A DNA stretch of 47,097 nucleotides from a virus. Position 1 is the stretch's first letter. Each line of letters begins with the position of its first letter. Below are positions 7,001 through 14,798 of this stretch, piece by piece. The notes beneath the pieces were generated by a model. It was not told the origin of the DNA. It saw only the letters and a list, made by a program, of their open reading frames with translations, and did not search any database. Made by a program: the position numbers and the translations under genes. Where the stretch lies: positions 1 to 47,097 of IMG/VR virus record IMGVR_UViG_3300017963_000093; one strand, given 5' to 3'.

Positions 7001-10000
7001 CCAGACTTCTCGAGGAAGTCCATGAGCTGATCGAATCCCAACTGCTCCTCCTCGAAGAACAACTGGAGCGTGTCGAGGTCCTCGTTCGCTAGGTGCTTGA
7101 ATGCCCGGGCAATCATCGGGCGCTTCATCAGGTCCCGGGGTGAGACCTGCCGGCGCTGAGCCAGGGACAGTAGGCGCTTCTGCTCGTCCGGGAGTTTCCG
7201 GAGTATGGCCGTGAGCTCCTCGATCCGGGCGCCAGCGTCCATTTCACGGGCCATCGTCGACCGGACCGTGTCCGCCACATGCTGGCCTCGCTTCCATGCC
7301 GGGAGCCACTTCAGGTGGAACGGGTTCCCCCGACTGCCGGCGTACCGCTCGCCCTCGATCGCGGCGAGCCGCTGTTTCATCCAGGTCAGGTCGTCCCGCA
7401 TCGCGTCGGTGGCGCCACGGTGTCGGATCAGGTCCTCGAACATCTTCTTGCCCTCTTCACTGATCGTGGGCCGGGCGATCCCGTTGGCCAGTTCCGTGTA
7501 CCGGGCCTGGGCCCGACGGTGGTCGGCAATCACGGCGTCCTGCTCGGCCATGATCACGTCCTCGCGGGTGGCCCGGACCTCGCGGTTCCGGAGGTGCCGG
7601 AGCCGGTTGGCCAGGTACTGGCGCATGACGGTAATGTCGGAGGCCAGCTTCGGATCTTCCAGGCCATCGGCGGCCTTGTATGCAGCCTGTTGCTTTTGCA
7701 TCTCCGCGAGATTCTCATGCAGGTCGGCTACGACCCGATCGTTACCGATCGGATCCTTTCGCACATTGTTGAGTTCCTCCTGGAGCTGAAAGATCCGTTT
7801 CCGAAACCCTTCGGCCCGACGTTTGGCCGTCTCGATCGTGGGCTTGCCCGTCTTGGAGATTTTGTAGTCGTAGAGGATCTCCTTGGAGAAGCCACTGAAC
7901 AGCTCTGGGTGCGTGTCCAGGATCAGTTCCACGGCTGCGTCATCCAGCTCAGCCCAGACCATGGCAGAGGGGCCCTCCCAACTCTCTCGGAACGAATGCC
8001 GGGAGAGCCGGTCCTGCTCTGCCTCAAGCCGCTGGAGCTCCAGCTTCTGTTGTTTGATGCGGGTGTCTACCGTTGGGTCCTTGGGTAGTCCGTGTGCCTC
8101 GTCAATGGCCTTGGCCAGTTCGGTACTTCTCAGCGCGTTCCGTTTTCGGTTGGTAGCCACATTGGTAAGGACCTGGCTCCGGAGCCGTTTCACGCCCCAC
8201 CGGCGCTGGAGCATGACATCGTCGACCGCGAACTGGGCTGTACGGGCCAGTTCGTTGTCGGCGCTGTCCACCAAGGATTGGAGTATCTTGGTGTCCCGCC
8301 ACCCGAACACCGCCGCGGCAGCCCGGGATATGACAGAGTTCTGGAGCGGGACCCGTTCGGCGGCCAGCATCAGTCCCGCAAAGGTCGCGTACTGCTCCGG
8401 CATCATGTCCACCAACTCTTCAGTGCGGGGCCGGCGCTCGTGCTTCGACACGAAGTCCAGGTACTTGTTCGTCATCACCTCGGCCTCCGGGCCGGTGCCG
8501 AGTATGGACCGGATCGCGTTGGCCGCGTCGTCGAGCGGTTGTTGGGTGATGGAAATGGCCAGGTTCTTGTCGATGCCCTTCGGAGACCCACCTAAAGCCT
8601 GCCAGGCAAACCGGAGGCGCTCGGTGATGCCTTTCGGGAACTTACTCTCGGTAATGGCCTGCCCGACCGCGCCCAGCTCGTTCTTGATGTCCGGCCAAGC
8701 ATCCAGTACCCGGGAGAAACCCTTCGCGTCTTTAATGTGCCCGGTCCGGTTCACCTGCTTGACCACCTCTTCCGCCACCGCGGCGGCAGAGCTCAGGTCC
8801 GGGTTCCGTGCGACCGACTTCTTGATCGCATCCCGGAAGATCTTGGCCTGTTCCGGGGCATGGGTCCAGATCTGGTTCAAGGAGTTTTTTATCCGGGTGC
8901 CGTACGTGATCTGATCGATACCACGCACCATGGCCGCCCGGCCCCGGGCCGCGATCTTTTCGCCGGCCAGGCCGGTTCCGAGGAAGACCGGGAGCTGGGC
9001 CGGGTCGTCAGCGATCATGGCAAAGGGCTCGGCGGCCCCGTGCCAGACCTGGCCCATAACGGTATAGGCGAGTTCCCACATGAACTTGCCGGGCCGAAAT
9101 TCTTGCTTTCCAGTGATCATATCATTCATTATCCTGGAACTTTCGTCCAGTTGCTTGAAGGACTCACTGTGGTACTCGCGGTAGAACCGGAGCGGGTCGT
9201 TCGACACGTCCATCAGGGCCTTCATCTCTTCCGGGGAGGCGTTGAGAAACTCCTGATAGCTCCGAACGGCTTCGGGAGTGAACGTGTCCCCGAGGCCCTT
9301 GCCTTCCATGTAAAGGGTCGGCAGGAGCTTGAACAGGTCCGTGATGGTCTTGGTCTGGTTGGCGATGTCCTTGTTTCCGGTGGCGCCCCAGGCATTGAGC
9401 TTGATCAGCTCCTGGACCTGAGGGATCGCGCTAATCCGCTTGTCGAGCTCGTGGGTGCCGCGGACGGCTGTGTTCCACATGTCGCCCATACGCTCCATGA
9501 CGGCCCCGACATCGGCCCAGACCCCGGCCTTTTTCCGCTCGAACGGGGTCATGCCCCGTACCAGGGTCTCGTCGTCGGGTACCGCCACACCCTTGGCCAC
9601 CTGCTCGGCCATGTACTGGAGACCTTGCTGGTTGACCTGGCGCAGGTAGTCCTGGGCCGCGGGCTCACCGTGCTGGGATTTGATTTCAAGAAAGGTGGGC
9701 TGTTGGGAAGGGTACCGGTCCAGGATCTCCTTGATCGGTTCCTGGTCCGACTTGAGCTTGAGGAGGAGATCGAGATCGCCCTTGGGCGCGAGCGGCATGA
9801 ACGTGTACCCGTCCGCGGTCTGGCCGGCGCCCATGGTGCCGTCTTCCCGGACCTCGACATTGAGCTGGCCCAGAACGTACCGGGCCTTTCGCTTCTCAAA
9901 CTCGGCGTTGATTGCACTCGGGGCGTTGTCGCCAAAGATCTCTTGCAGGACTCCGAGCTTCTGTCCGGTTGGGATCTTTGTCGTTGCTGCGGTGACGTAG

Positions 10001-10767
10001 GGCTGGACGATGTTGATGCCCACGTCCAGGACGGTCTTGCCTGGGAGGGTTTCGTTGCCGGTGAAGCGCCGGAACACCGCCGCGTCGAAATCATTGACCG
10101 GGGTCTCGGTCGCCAGGAACCGGGCCAGCTTGTACACGTCGTCGAGCTCGTCGTCGGACCACTGCGAGACCATTTGGCCCAGGGCCGCGATCCGCTCCTT
10201 GGACTCGATCGGGCCGTCCTCTTCCAGGATCCGACTCACGCGCTCTTTGGTGAGGTTGCGGACCACCGCACCGGCCATCTTGGCCCGGTCCGTGCCGAAC
10301 AGGGGCTGGTTTTTTACCGTAGTAATTGCGGTGAATGAGTTCCGTATTCGCCGCTTGGCGTCGGCCGCCCCGGGCCCGTCCACATCCAGGATCCCCATCC
10401 CGTTCATGAATTCGTAGTAATCATTCACCGCAGATTTCTGGATCTGCTCGGAGTAGGGGTAGTCCGCGAGCCGCTGCGCACCTGGGAACCCCGCGGCCGC
10501 GAGCCGGTTCGCGTAGGTCACGACAGCCTCGTGGCCGCCTTCCATGGCACCGGAGGCCAGGCGCTGGACAGGTATGGTCAGGTCTTGGGGAGCAACGGGT
10601 AGGGCTTTGAGCCGGTCCTCAGCCTCGGCTTCGACGCCGCCGAGCCGAGGACTGGTCAGGTTGGTCCACTCGGCGTCCGGGATGACGAAATGGCCACTGT
10701 CGATCGGGGAGGACGGGACGAGGGCGTCCCACTCCTGGTCTGGGATTCGGAAGGTGTTTTCGGGCAT
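4054..10767 (-). CDS. Giant (2237-residue) putative internal virion / DNA-ejection protein
   Basis: At 6.7 kb this is the largest gene and is read without interruption. Two copies of a short motif, FRIPDQEWDALVP (about 6-18) and FVIPDAEWTNLTS (about 27-39), open the protein. Long charged alpha-helical and coiled-coil-like stretches fill the centre. A C-terminal third carries less polar segments, including one around LVGLLATLPMFNMMQLAQAG and an aromatic stretch near YAEVPYWLRGIHPAVRGM. Very large proteins next to smaller Q/A-rich virion proteins are typical of podovirus internal-core or ejection proteins. No lytic transglycosylase, peptidase or RNA polymerase motif was recognised by eye, so an N4-type virion polymerase is not supported. 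It follows the 10774 gene after a 6-base gap. Confidence 0.65.
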   Translation of the reverse strand: MPENTFRIPDQEWDALVPSSPIDSGHFVIPDAEWTNLTSPRLGGVEAEAEDRLKALPVAPQDLTIPVQRLASGAMEGGHEAVVTYANRLAAAGFPGAQRLADYPYSEQIQKSAVNDYYEFMNGMGILDVDGPGAADAKRRIRNSFTAITTVKNQPLFGTDRAKMAGAVVRNLTKERVSRILEEDGPIESKERIAALGQMVSQWSDDELDDVYKLARFLATETPVNDFDAAVFRRFTGNETLPGKTVLDVGINIVQPYVTAATTKIPTGQKLGVLQEIFGDNAPSAINAEFEKRKARYVLGQLNVEVREDGTMGAGQTADGYTFMPLAPKGDLDLLLKLKSDQEPIKEILDRYPSQQPTFLEIKSQHGEPAAQDYLRQVNQQGLQYMAEQVAKGVAVPDDETLVRGMTPFERKKAGVWADVGAVMERMGDMWNTAVRGTHELDKRISAIPQVQELIKLNAWGATGNKDIANQTKTITDLFKLLPTLYMEGKGLGDTFTPEAVRSYQEFLNASPEEMKALMDVSNDPLRFYREYHSESFKQLDESSRIMNDMITGKQEFRPGKFMWELAYTVMGQVWHGAAEPFAMIADDPAQLPVFLGTGLAGEKIAARGRAAMVRGIDQITYGTRIKNSLNQIWTHAPEQAKIFRDAIKKSVARNPDLSSAAAVAEEVVKQVNRTGHIKDAKGFSRVLDAWPDIKNELGAVGQAITESKFPKGITERLRFAWQALGGSPKGIDKNLAISITQQPLDDAANAIRSILGTGPEAEVMTNKYLDFVSKHERRPRTEELVDMMPEQYATFAGLMLAAERVPLQNSVISRAAAAVFGWRDTKILQSLVDSADNELARTAQFAVDDVMLQRRWGVKRLRSQVLTNVATNRKRNALRSTELAKAIDEAHGLPKDPTVDTRIKQQKLELQRLEAEQDRLSRHSFRESWEGPSAMVWAELDDAAVELILDTHPELFSGFSKEILYDYKISKTGKPTIETAKRRAEGFRKRIFQLQEELNNVRKDPIGNDRVVADLHENLAEMQKQQAAYKAADGLEDPKLASDITVMRQYLANRLRHLRNREVRATREDVIMAEQDAVIADHRRAQARYTELANGIARPTISEEGKKMFEDLIRHRGATDAMRDDLTWMKQRLAAIEGERYAGSRGNPFHLKWLPAWKRGQHVADTVRSTMAREMDAGARIEELTAILRKLPDEQKRLLSLAQRRQVSPRDLMKRPMIARAFKHLANEDLDTLQLFFEEEQLGFDQLMDFLEKSGKLPPHVLKSWRKMGYDPRLDVADELSELIVEETARKAMGRGRVQSVLPTQPFLHARGRAFQFKRHHQLWRVRVNEPDLVLDETFLTRQQAEKFLKDRYGDDIIGTLDKHKGGLIGKNPYGDEVRLAPPLSAAEKEARGFFGSAGEESLRGEYGTKRAKMHTAARRLKRMSEVLKDVTASSLIDTYNMHGGYVLDKAQHALLQQKYGNSVTSRFHFVPENKRAFGNMAGKYVHKQILAELNRASKLYDSLNSVVAGMREAFQADVPDAIKPFTPGAVYKAFDWVADAARSSLITHSIRSHIVNPLFNIISDYLAGTRVYSSENLDNLLWAAKQAGPTGKGRLTRDPIFQEARRNNLVTGLFETEDDALRNLSLDVMGINKQNIAQVRNLMGKTKVLHEKYRQLLLKGEDPPLLLTVQKKLQALEAALAELDQSRLKIGFKKFVGLWVRNRDAFGRPRNKTARFMRRWYNFYDEFFKLAQYANLRRQGLSENQAVKVVKTFSQNYAEVPYWLRGIHPAVRGMVVSFPYELMRITGNAARYRPHRLVGLLATLPMFNMMQLAQAGVSWDRWDQMLEARGKRTPTQGLLSMMSSMYLIDPRTKNITSEVDLSGLLPFEDLVANGHGMIAQAMDNMMPPEKRDGLQHAAAVGGTIASNFLFNHPIYNIGQFFLSGTDPVTGRPLLSPGAPLLQKVQEGVKIAGKTFIPPWMPGGRDFTAYEEAWHAPLNPRTGRPFHSQQPATALIRAASGIGLKGQAADDVGNLIGVGRGRKSVLTKDEDIILNNLYKVSGLMNPDRPDYPIYGPDREVRELYNRAIDSSFSPEERAEAEKQLDEKLKEEITERQGRLVVKRTRTEREVEMEKRSMEENGWQNFMAKQPIVQQVLAFILNEQAGVHDRLLREQSNIIKFTELGNDRVINDPGKVQEAIDHLEKAMERPTNQRVLELRNYLKEVVLPMSEVRRMFEPYRLQLQDARKEAIRRKFDG

Positions 10768-10773
10768 GTGTCA

Positions 10774-11694
10774 TTATTTCTGTTGACGAGCCTGGACCTT
10801 GGCCCAGACGCTCGCGGCGGCTTCTGCTCCTAACTGGTTGAGAAAGTTTTCGATGTTGGCACGGGCCACCCCATTATTGAGCATACCGATGACTGTTTCG
10901 GCCGCGAGCTCCTTTGCGGACTCCATTTGTTTCGGGTCCTGGCTGGTGACCGCGGCCTGGATCTGTTCGTTCGGGTCCACGTCTGGGGACGCGACTGTGG
11001 CTTCTGGGTTCGGGACCGACACGCCGATGGCCGACTGCATCCGTGGGCCGAGCGACTGAGCGGCTTGCCAGAACTGCTGGTTCCGCTCGGTGCGGGCACT
11101 GCGAAGGTTCGTGAGCTGCTGGTTCAGCCGCTGGATCGAAGACTGACCCGCCGGGGTCATCGACGTCATGGCCGTTGTGGCCCGGCTCAGGGCCGTCTTG
11201 GTCTCGCTTATGGAGGCTTCGATTTGTTTCCGTGTTAGGCCCTGCATGGTCGGATCCTGAACCGTCTGGAGCGGCTGCCGAGCAATCGTGCGGTCGATCC
11301 GGTCGATCTGGAACTTGGCACTGGCCCGCTCCTGGGGCGTGAACATGTCTGCACTGGTGGGCATCCCGATCTCATTGGCCAACCGTTCCTCGCGCTTCTC
11401 CGCAACGGCTACGGTCCGCTCCCGGACGGCCTGTTCAGCCTGGCCCTCGGCGGCCCGACGTTGTTCCGCCTGCTGCGACAACGCCAGCTGCTCCTCTCGG
11501 ATCTTCAGAGACTCGGCCTCCATTTTGAGCCTTTGTTCCCGGGCCTTCATCAGATCGGCCTGTTCTTTTTCACGCAAGAGCATGTTCTGCTTCTGCATCT
11601 GTACCTGTTGGGCCTGGGCCATTGTGTGGCTGAGAAATTGCACACCCTGGCTCAGGATCTGAACTAGGTCTGGATTCCCAAAAATATCTGCCAT
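10774..11694 (-). CDS. Coiled-coil internal virion protein candidate
   Basis: 306 residues. From about residue 20 to 110 the sequence is a long coiled coil rich in Q, E, K and A (AQAQQVQMQKQNMLLREKEQ and following). The C-terminal half is rich in A, Q, S and P. No catalytic motif is seen. The composition and its place between two other virion-like genes and the giant protein fit an internal (ejection) protein of a short-tailed phage. It starts 3 bases after the stop of the gene before it in the transcript. Confidence 0.55.
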   Translation of the reverse strand: MADIFGNPDLVQILSQGVQFLSHTMAQAQQVQMQKQNMLLREKEQADLMKAREQRLKMEAESLKIREEQLALSQQAEQRRAAEGQAEQAVRERTVAVAEKREERLANEIGMPTSADMFTPQERASAKFQIDRIDRTIARQPLQTVQDPTMQGLTRKQIEASISETKTALSRATTAMTSMTPAGQSSIQRLNQQLTNLRSARTERNQQFWQAAQSLGPRMQSAIGVSVPNPEATVASPDVDPNEQIQAAVTSQDPKQMESAKELAAETVIGMLNNGVARANIENFLNQLGAEAAASVWAKVQARQQK

Positions 11695-11697
11695 GTC

Positions 11698-12432
11698 TTA
11701 TCCTGCAAAGCGTCCGAACCCGAATTGAACCCGTCGGGGCCCGGTGGTTTTGGCCCGCGCTCGTTGAAGTCGCTGGAACGCATTGATACTTCCTGCCGCC
11801 TCTCGGAGTGACGGGAGAAGTTGGTTCTGAAATTGCGTTTGGAAACCAGCCTGGCCGGCCGCCCCCGCAACCGCGGAGGCCTGCCCGAAGATTCCGCGCC
11901 CACCCTGGGCCTTTTGTATGTCTTGGCCATACTGTTGAATCGCGGTCGTGATCGGACCCTCCATGCCTTCAAATGCCTGGGCCCCGGCACTGACCAGGCG
12001 CTGTATTTCCTGTAGTTTGTTGCGGGACTGCTCTGTGAGTTTTCCACTGACCATCCGGGTCTGGCCGGGCAGCATTTGTTGTCCAAAAACCTGCCCCTTT
12101 TCCAGCGCATTGAGGCGCCGTTCGCCGGCCTGGTACGTACCGGTTAATGGATTCTGGATCTGTTGGTTTCCACGGGCGATCCGTTCGTACTGGGGCTGGT
12201 ACCGCATCCCGAACCGGGCGGCATATTTTTGTCCGATTTCTTCTGGTGTGGCGGGGCCAATTCCAAACGTGCCGCGGATAAAGGACGAGTAATGTGGTAG
12301 GCCAAGGTTTCCGGCCATGAGACTTCTGGAACGTAACGTGGTTTGTTCGTCCAATCTTTGGCCCACCACATCTCCGATGACACCTTGTGCCAATTGGCCC
12401 GGAGAAAAGAACTGTTTTCGGGGCATGACCAT
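11698..12432 (-). CDS. Internal virion protein candidate, Gln/Gly/Arg-rich
   Basis: 244 residues, not recognised by family. It is rich in Q, G, R and A, with a glycine/alanine segment near the C-terminus (FGQASAVAGAAGQAGFQTQF) and a basic end. Two ATG codons are possible (12432 and 12426); the first overlaps the stop of the preceding gene. The C-terminal stretch (QFQNQLLPSLREAAG) resembles a stretch of the next upstream gene (FRTQLQMQMLPQLFELAS), which hints that the two are distant paralogues or share a binding surface. Structural role inferred from position. Confidence 0.5.
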   Translation of the reverse strand: MVMPRKQFFSPGQLAQGVIGDVVGQRLDEQTTLRSRSLMAGNLGLPHYSSFIRGTFGIGPATPEEIGQKYAARFGMRYQPQYERIARGNQQIQNPLTGTYQAGERRLNALEKGQVFGQQMLPGQTRMVSGKLTEQSRNKLQEIQRLVSAGAQAFEGMEGPITTAIQQYGQDIQKAQGGRGIFGQASAVAGAAGQAGFQTQFQNQLLPSLREAAGSINAFQRLQRARAKTTGPRRVQFGFGRFAG

Positions 12433-13286
12433 TAGAAATACCCCGCATTCATGAGGTTAGCACTACCATAGCCAGGCGGCGGTGATTGCGGCCTATACAT
12501 GGGGTCTTCCATCGGCTGTACCGCTTGGGGCTGGTTTGCCTGGGCCTGGATGCCAAGTCCGGCGCCTTGTAGACCACCGGACAATAATCCGCCCAGGGCC
12601 GAGGTCCACGGACTTCCGCCTACTGCCAGGGGCGTGGGTTGACCGTAAGCCACGGCTCCGCCGGTGGACCGGAACACGCCCTTTTGTAGGTTGTGCGGCT
12701 CGAATCTCTGCGCGTATGTCACGGGCGCGGACGCGAGCTCGAACAGCTGCGGTAGCATTTGCATTTGTAGCTGGGTCCGGAACGCGGCCAGTCCCGATGC
12801 CTCGGCGGCCGATCCGACCTGGGACTGAAACAGTCCCCGGGACGCCTGGGCCTGTCGCAGGCTTTTAGCGAAGTTCTGCGTCAGTGGGTCGAAGGACGAG
12901 GCCGCCATGGCATCCCCGCCGGCCGGGGTGTCCAACCGTTCCTCCAGGAACCGCTGTGTGTACGGGTCGACCGCTTCCACCCCTTCACCGGTCTGTCGGA
13001 AAGCGACCGGCCCGATCGCGCCCGCCAGTTGCTGTTGGATCTCCTGCCCGGACAGCTCGGGCCCGCCGTAGAAACCCCGCAAGAAGTTGGTACCGGCACG
13101 AAACTCGGGGCTGGAGAGGGTCAGTGCCAGTTGCCGCCCGGTGTCGCGCTCGCCGGCCGCGATCCCTTCCCGGACCTGGTTACGAATTCGACGGGCTTCC
13201 CGGTCTCGGGCAAACCCCCCAACCAGGCCCGCGATTCCCCCTACTACGCTGCCAAGGGCACCGCCGGTTAAAGGTCCAAACACCAT
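12432..13286 (-). CDS. Gly-rich membrane-active virion protein candidate (ejection protein)
   Basis: 284 residues. The N-terminus is a glycine-zipper-like hydrophobic segment (residues 1-25, LTGGALGSVVGGIAGLVGG) followed by a basic helix. The centre is Q/A-rich, and a second Gly-rich stretch (LGGLLSGGLQGAGLGIQAQA) precedes a Pro-rich tail. Gly-zipper segments at the N-terminus are typical of phage DNA-transfer proteins that enter the host envelope. It has end-to-end overlap with the gene at 11698. Function is inferred; no enzymatic motif is visible. Confidence 0.5.
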   Translation of the reverse strand: MVFGPLTGGALGSVVGGIAGLVGGFARDREARRIRNQVREGIAAGERDTGRQLALTLSSPEFRAGTNFLRGFYGGPELSGQEIQQQLAGAIGPVAFRQTGEGVEAVDPYTQRFLEERLDTPAGGDAMAASSFDPLTQNFAKSLRQAQASRGLFQSQVGSAAEASGLAAFRTQLQMQMLPQLFELASAPVTYAQRFEPHNLQKGVFRSTGGAVAYGQPTPLAVGGSPWTSALGGLLSGGLQGAGLGIQAQANQPQAVQPMEDPMYRPQSPPPGYGSANLMNAGYF

Positions 13287-13296
13287 TTCTCCTCCG

Positions 13297-14076
13297 TTAT
13301 TGTACTGCGTTCTGGATACGCCCCCTGCGTGCGCCCCAGAAGGGTTGATGAATTAAATCATTGTAAAAGGCACTGGCGTCGTATACACCAAATGTCAGAC
13401 CAACATTTCCGATGGTGGCCACCGAAGAGTACGCGCCCTTGGTGAGGCCGCCCCGTACATCAGTTATCGAGGTTGGGGACGTGATGCCAGTATAGCCGGA
13501 GATCAATGAGTCGAACCCGGTGCCGCTCCCGAGGGAGTTTCGGCCAGCGAAATCGCACGGATGCCAGGTCCAGACAATACCGTCTACCGCCATGGCAATC
13601 CAGGTTCCACTTTCGGCCGTTGCGCGGTTCGACGTGAGCCCGTTGTTATTGAACCCCACGACCTTCCAGTGCTCCCACATGCCGTCGGTCCAGTGCTTGT
13701 CCTTGAGCACGTCCGGGGCGACCGAGAGCTTGACCTTTCGGCCTTCACCGGCCCAACATAAGCACGCTCCGAACGGAATCGGTTCGGTCGTCAGCGCTGC
13801 AATTTCAAACCGGTCGGGCCCGATCGCGGTCCAGACAGAGACTCCGGTCCCGTCCAGTTCATCCACAAACACCTTGGCCACTTTATCATTCTTGTCGTAC
13901 CAGATCTTGCCGGGGGCCGCGACCGGTGGGGACGTATCAGACACCAGGGTCAAGGTCGTGGCAGACAGATCACTGGCTTGGACGGTACTACCAATTGCGT
14001 TGGCGACCAGGTCCCATAAGGTCTGACGCGTGACGGTATCGCCAGGTTCTATAGTTACGCCAGGAGTTAAATTCAT
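13297..14076 (-). CDS. Tail fibre/appendage protein with N-terminal docking module
   Basis: 259 residues. It opens with MNLTPGVTIEPGDTVTRQTL, a short leader resembling those of the next two genes. Residues about 45-110 (KIWYDKND ... VWTAIGPDRFEIAALTTEPIPFGACLCW) align by eye with the N-terminal domain of the 633-residue propeller fibre at 14795 (MMWFARGE ... NWIALSDRKEIWCWATHEIPKGAPVSF), so the two share a domain. The rest is Gly/Ser/Thr-rich beta-like sequence. It overlaps the preceding fibre gene by 4 bases (14073-14076). The call is structural, from similarity to its neighbour and position. Confidence 0.6.
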   Translation of the reverse strand: MNLTPGVTIEPGDTVTRQTLWDLVANAIGSTVQASDLSATTLTLVSDTSPPVAAPGKIWYDKNDKVAKVFVDELDGTGVSVWTAIGPDRFEIAALTTEPIPFGACLCWAGEGRKVKLSVAPDVLKDKHWTDGMWEHWKVVGFNNNGLTSNRATAESGTWIAMAVDGIVWTWHPCDFAGRNSLGSGTGFDSLISGYTGITSPTSITDVRGGLTKGAYSSVATIGNVGLTFGVYDASAFYNDLIHQPFWGARRGRIQNAVQ

Positions 14077-14798
14077 TGCGTTGCCATGGCTCCACCAAAG
14101 GCCCAGTATAGAATGATCGGGCCGGTTTGTCGCAATGCCAGTCCTCGGTTCCGGACACCTTGGGTAGCGTTCTGTGCGGGGAAGTACTGGGTGTTAGCAT
14201 TGGTCACACCGATGCCCGTGTAGGTTGCCACATAGTCTGGGAACCCATAACGCCAGGCCCATTTCCCTACTTCCGTGGACCCGCCGCGGCCCGCAACCCG
14301 TGTGTGAAGTCCGGTGAGTCCCGTTTCCATGGTCTTGAGCGACATCGTGTCGGCACCGGCACCGTTTTTACCACGGATGAAAACGTTGGACGGGTTCGTG
14401 TCGTTGTTCGGAACCGGCTGGAGAATACCACGGAACCGGGAAATGTCAATGGCCGAGTAGGTGAAGGTGTCCCGCTCGTTTTCCATCTTGTACCGGTTTG
14501 ACTCCCATCCGCCCCAGTTGGCCCGGAACAAGCGGACCCGGCCGTAGTCGAACTCGCCTCCCGGAGAGGCGGTGATTTCTGCCTCGGTTTTGATCCAGAT
14601 CCCGTTCGCGTCATCGCGCTGCATCCAGCCCACGTCCGGAAGCGAGGTGTCCGTGTTCCCGTGTTTGATCCCAAGAATTGTGGTGGCGATCTGGCTGATG
14701 TCAATGCCGGTCAGGGACATCCCCGCGACTGACAGGGCGAGGGTGGCATTTTTGGGAACCTCCGTCGCGCCAAAGTTGTAGCCCGGTGTAATATTCAT
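14073..14798 (-). CDS. Tail fibre/appendage protein
   Basis: 241 residues from the ATG at 14798, chosen because it forms an ATGA overlap with the stop of the propeller fibre gene and because MNITPGYNF then matches the leader of the 13297 gene (MNLTPGVTI). A longer reading to 14855 is possible but lacks support. The body is beta-rich with many W, G, N and T residues; no enzymatic motif is seen. With the genes on both sides it forms a three-gene fibre set with similar leaders. Confidence 0.6.
   Translation of the reverse strand: MNITPGYNFGATEVPKNATLALSVAGMSLTGIDISQIATTILGIKHGNTDTSLPDVGWMQRDDANGIWIKTEAEITASPGGEFDYGRVRLFRANWGGWESNRYKMENERDTFTYSAIDISRFRGILQPVPNNDTNPSNVFIRGKNGAGADTMSLKTMETGLTGLHTRVAGRGGSTEVGKWAWRYGFPDYVATYTGIGVTNANTQYFPAQNATQGVRNRGLALRQTGPIILYWAFGGAMATQ

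Noticed and set aside
8737-10338. Long plus-strand open frame (533 codons) opposite the giant virion gene
   Set aside because: It lies wholly antisense to a well-formed 2237-residue gene, has no ribosome site or family pattern, and such frames are expected in GC-rich coding DNA. The many other antisense frames were dropped for the same reason.
4054-10767. N4-type virion RNA polymerase in the giant protein
   Set aside because: Similar size class, but no single-subunit RNA polymerase motif could be recognised by eye.
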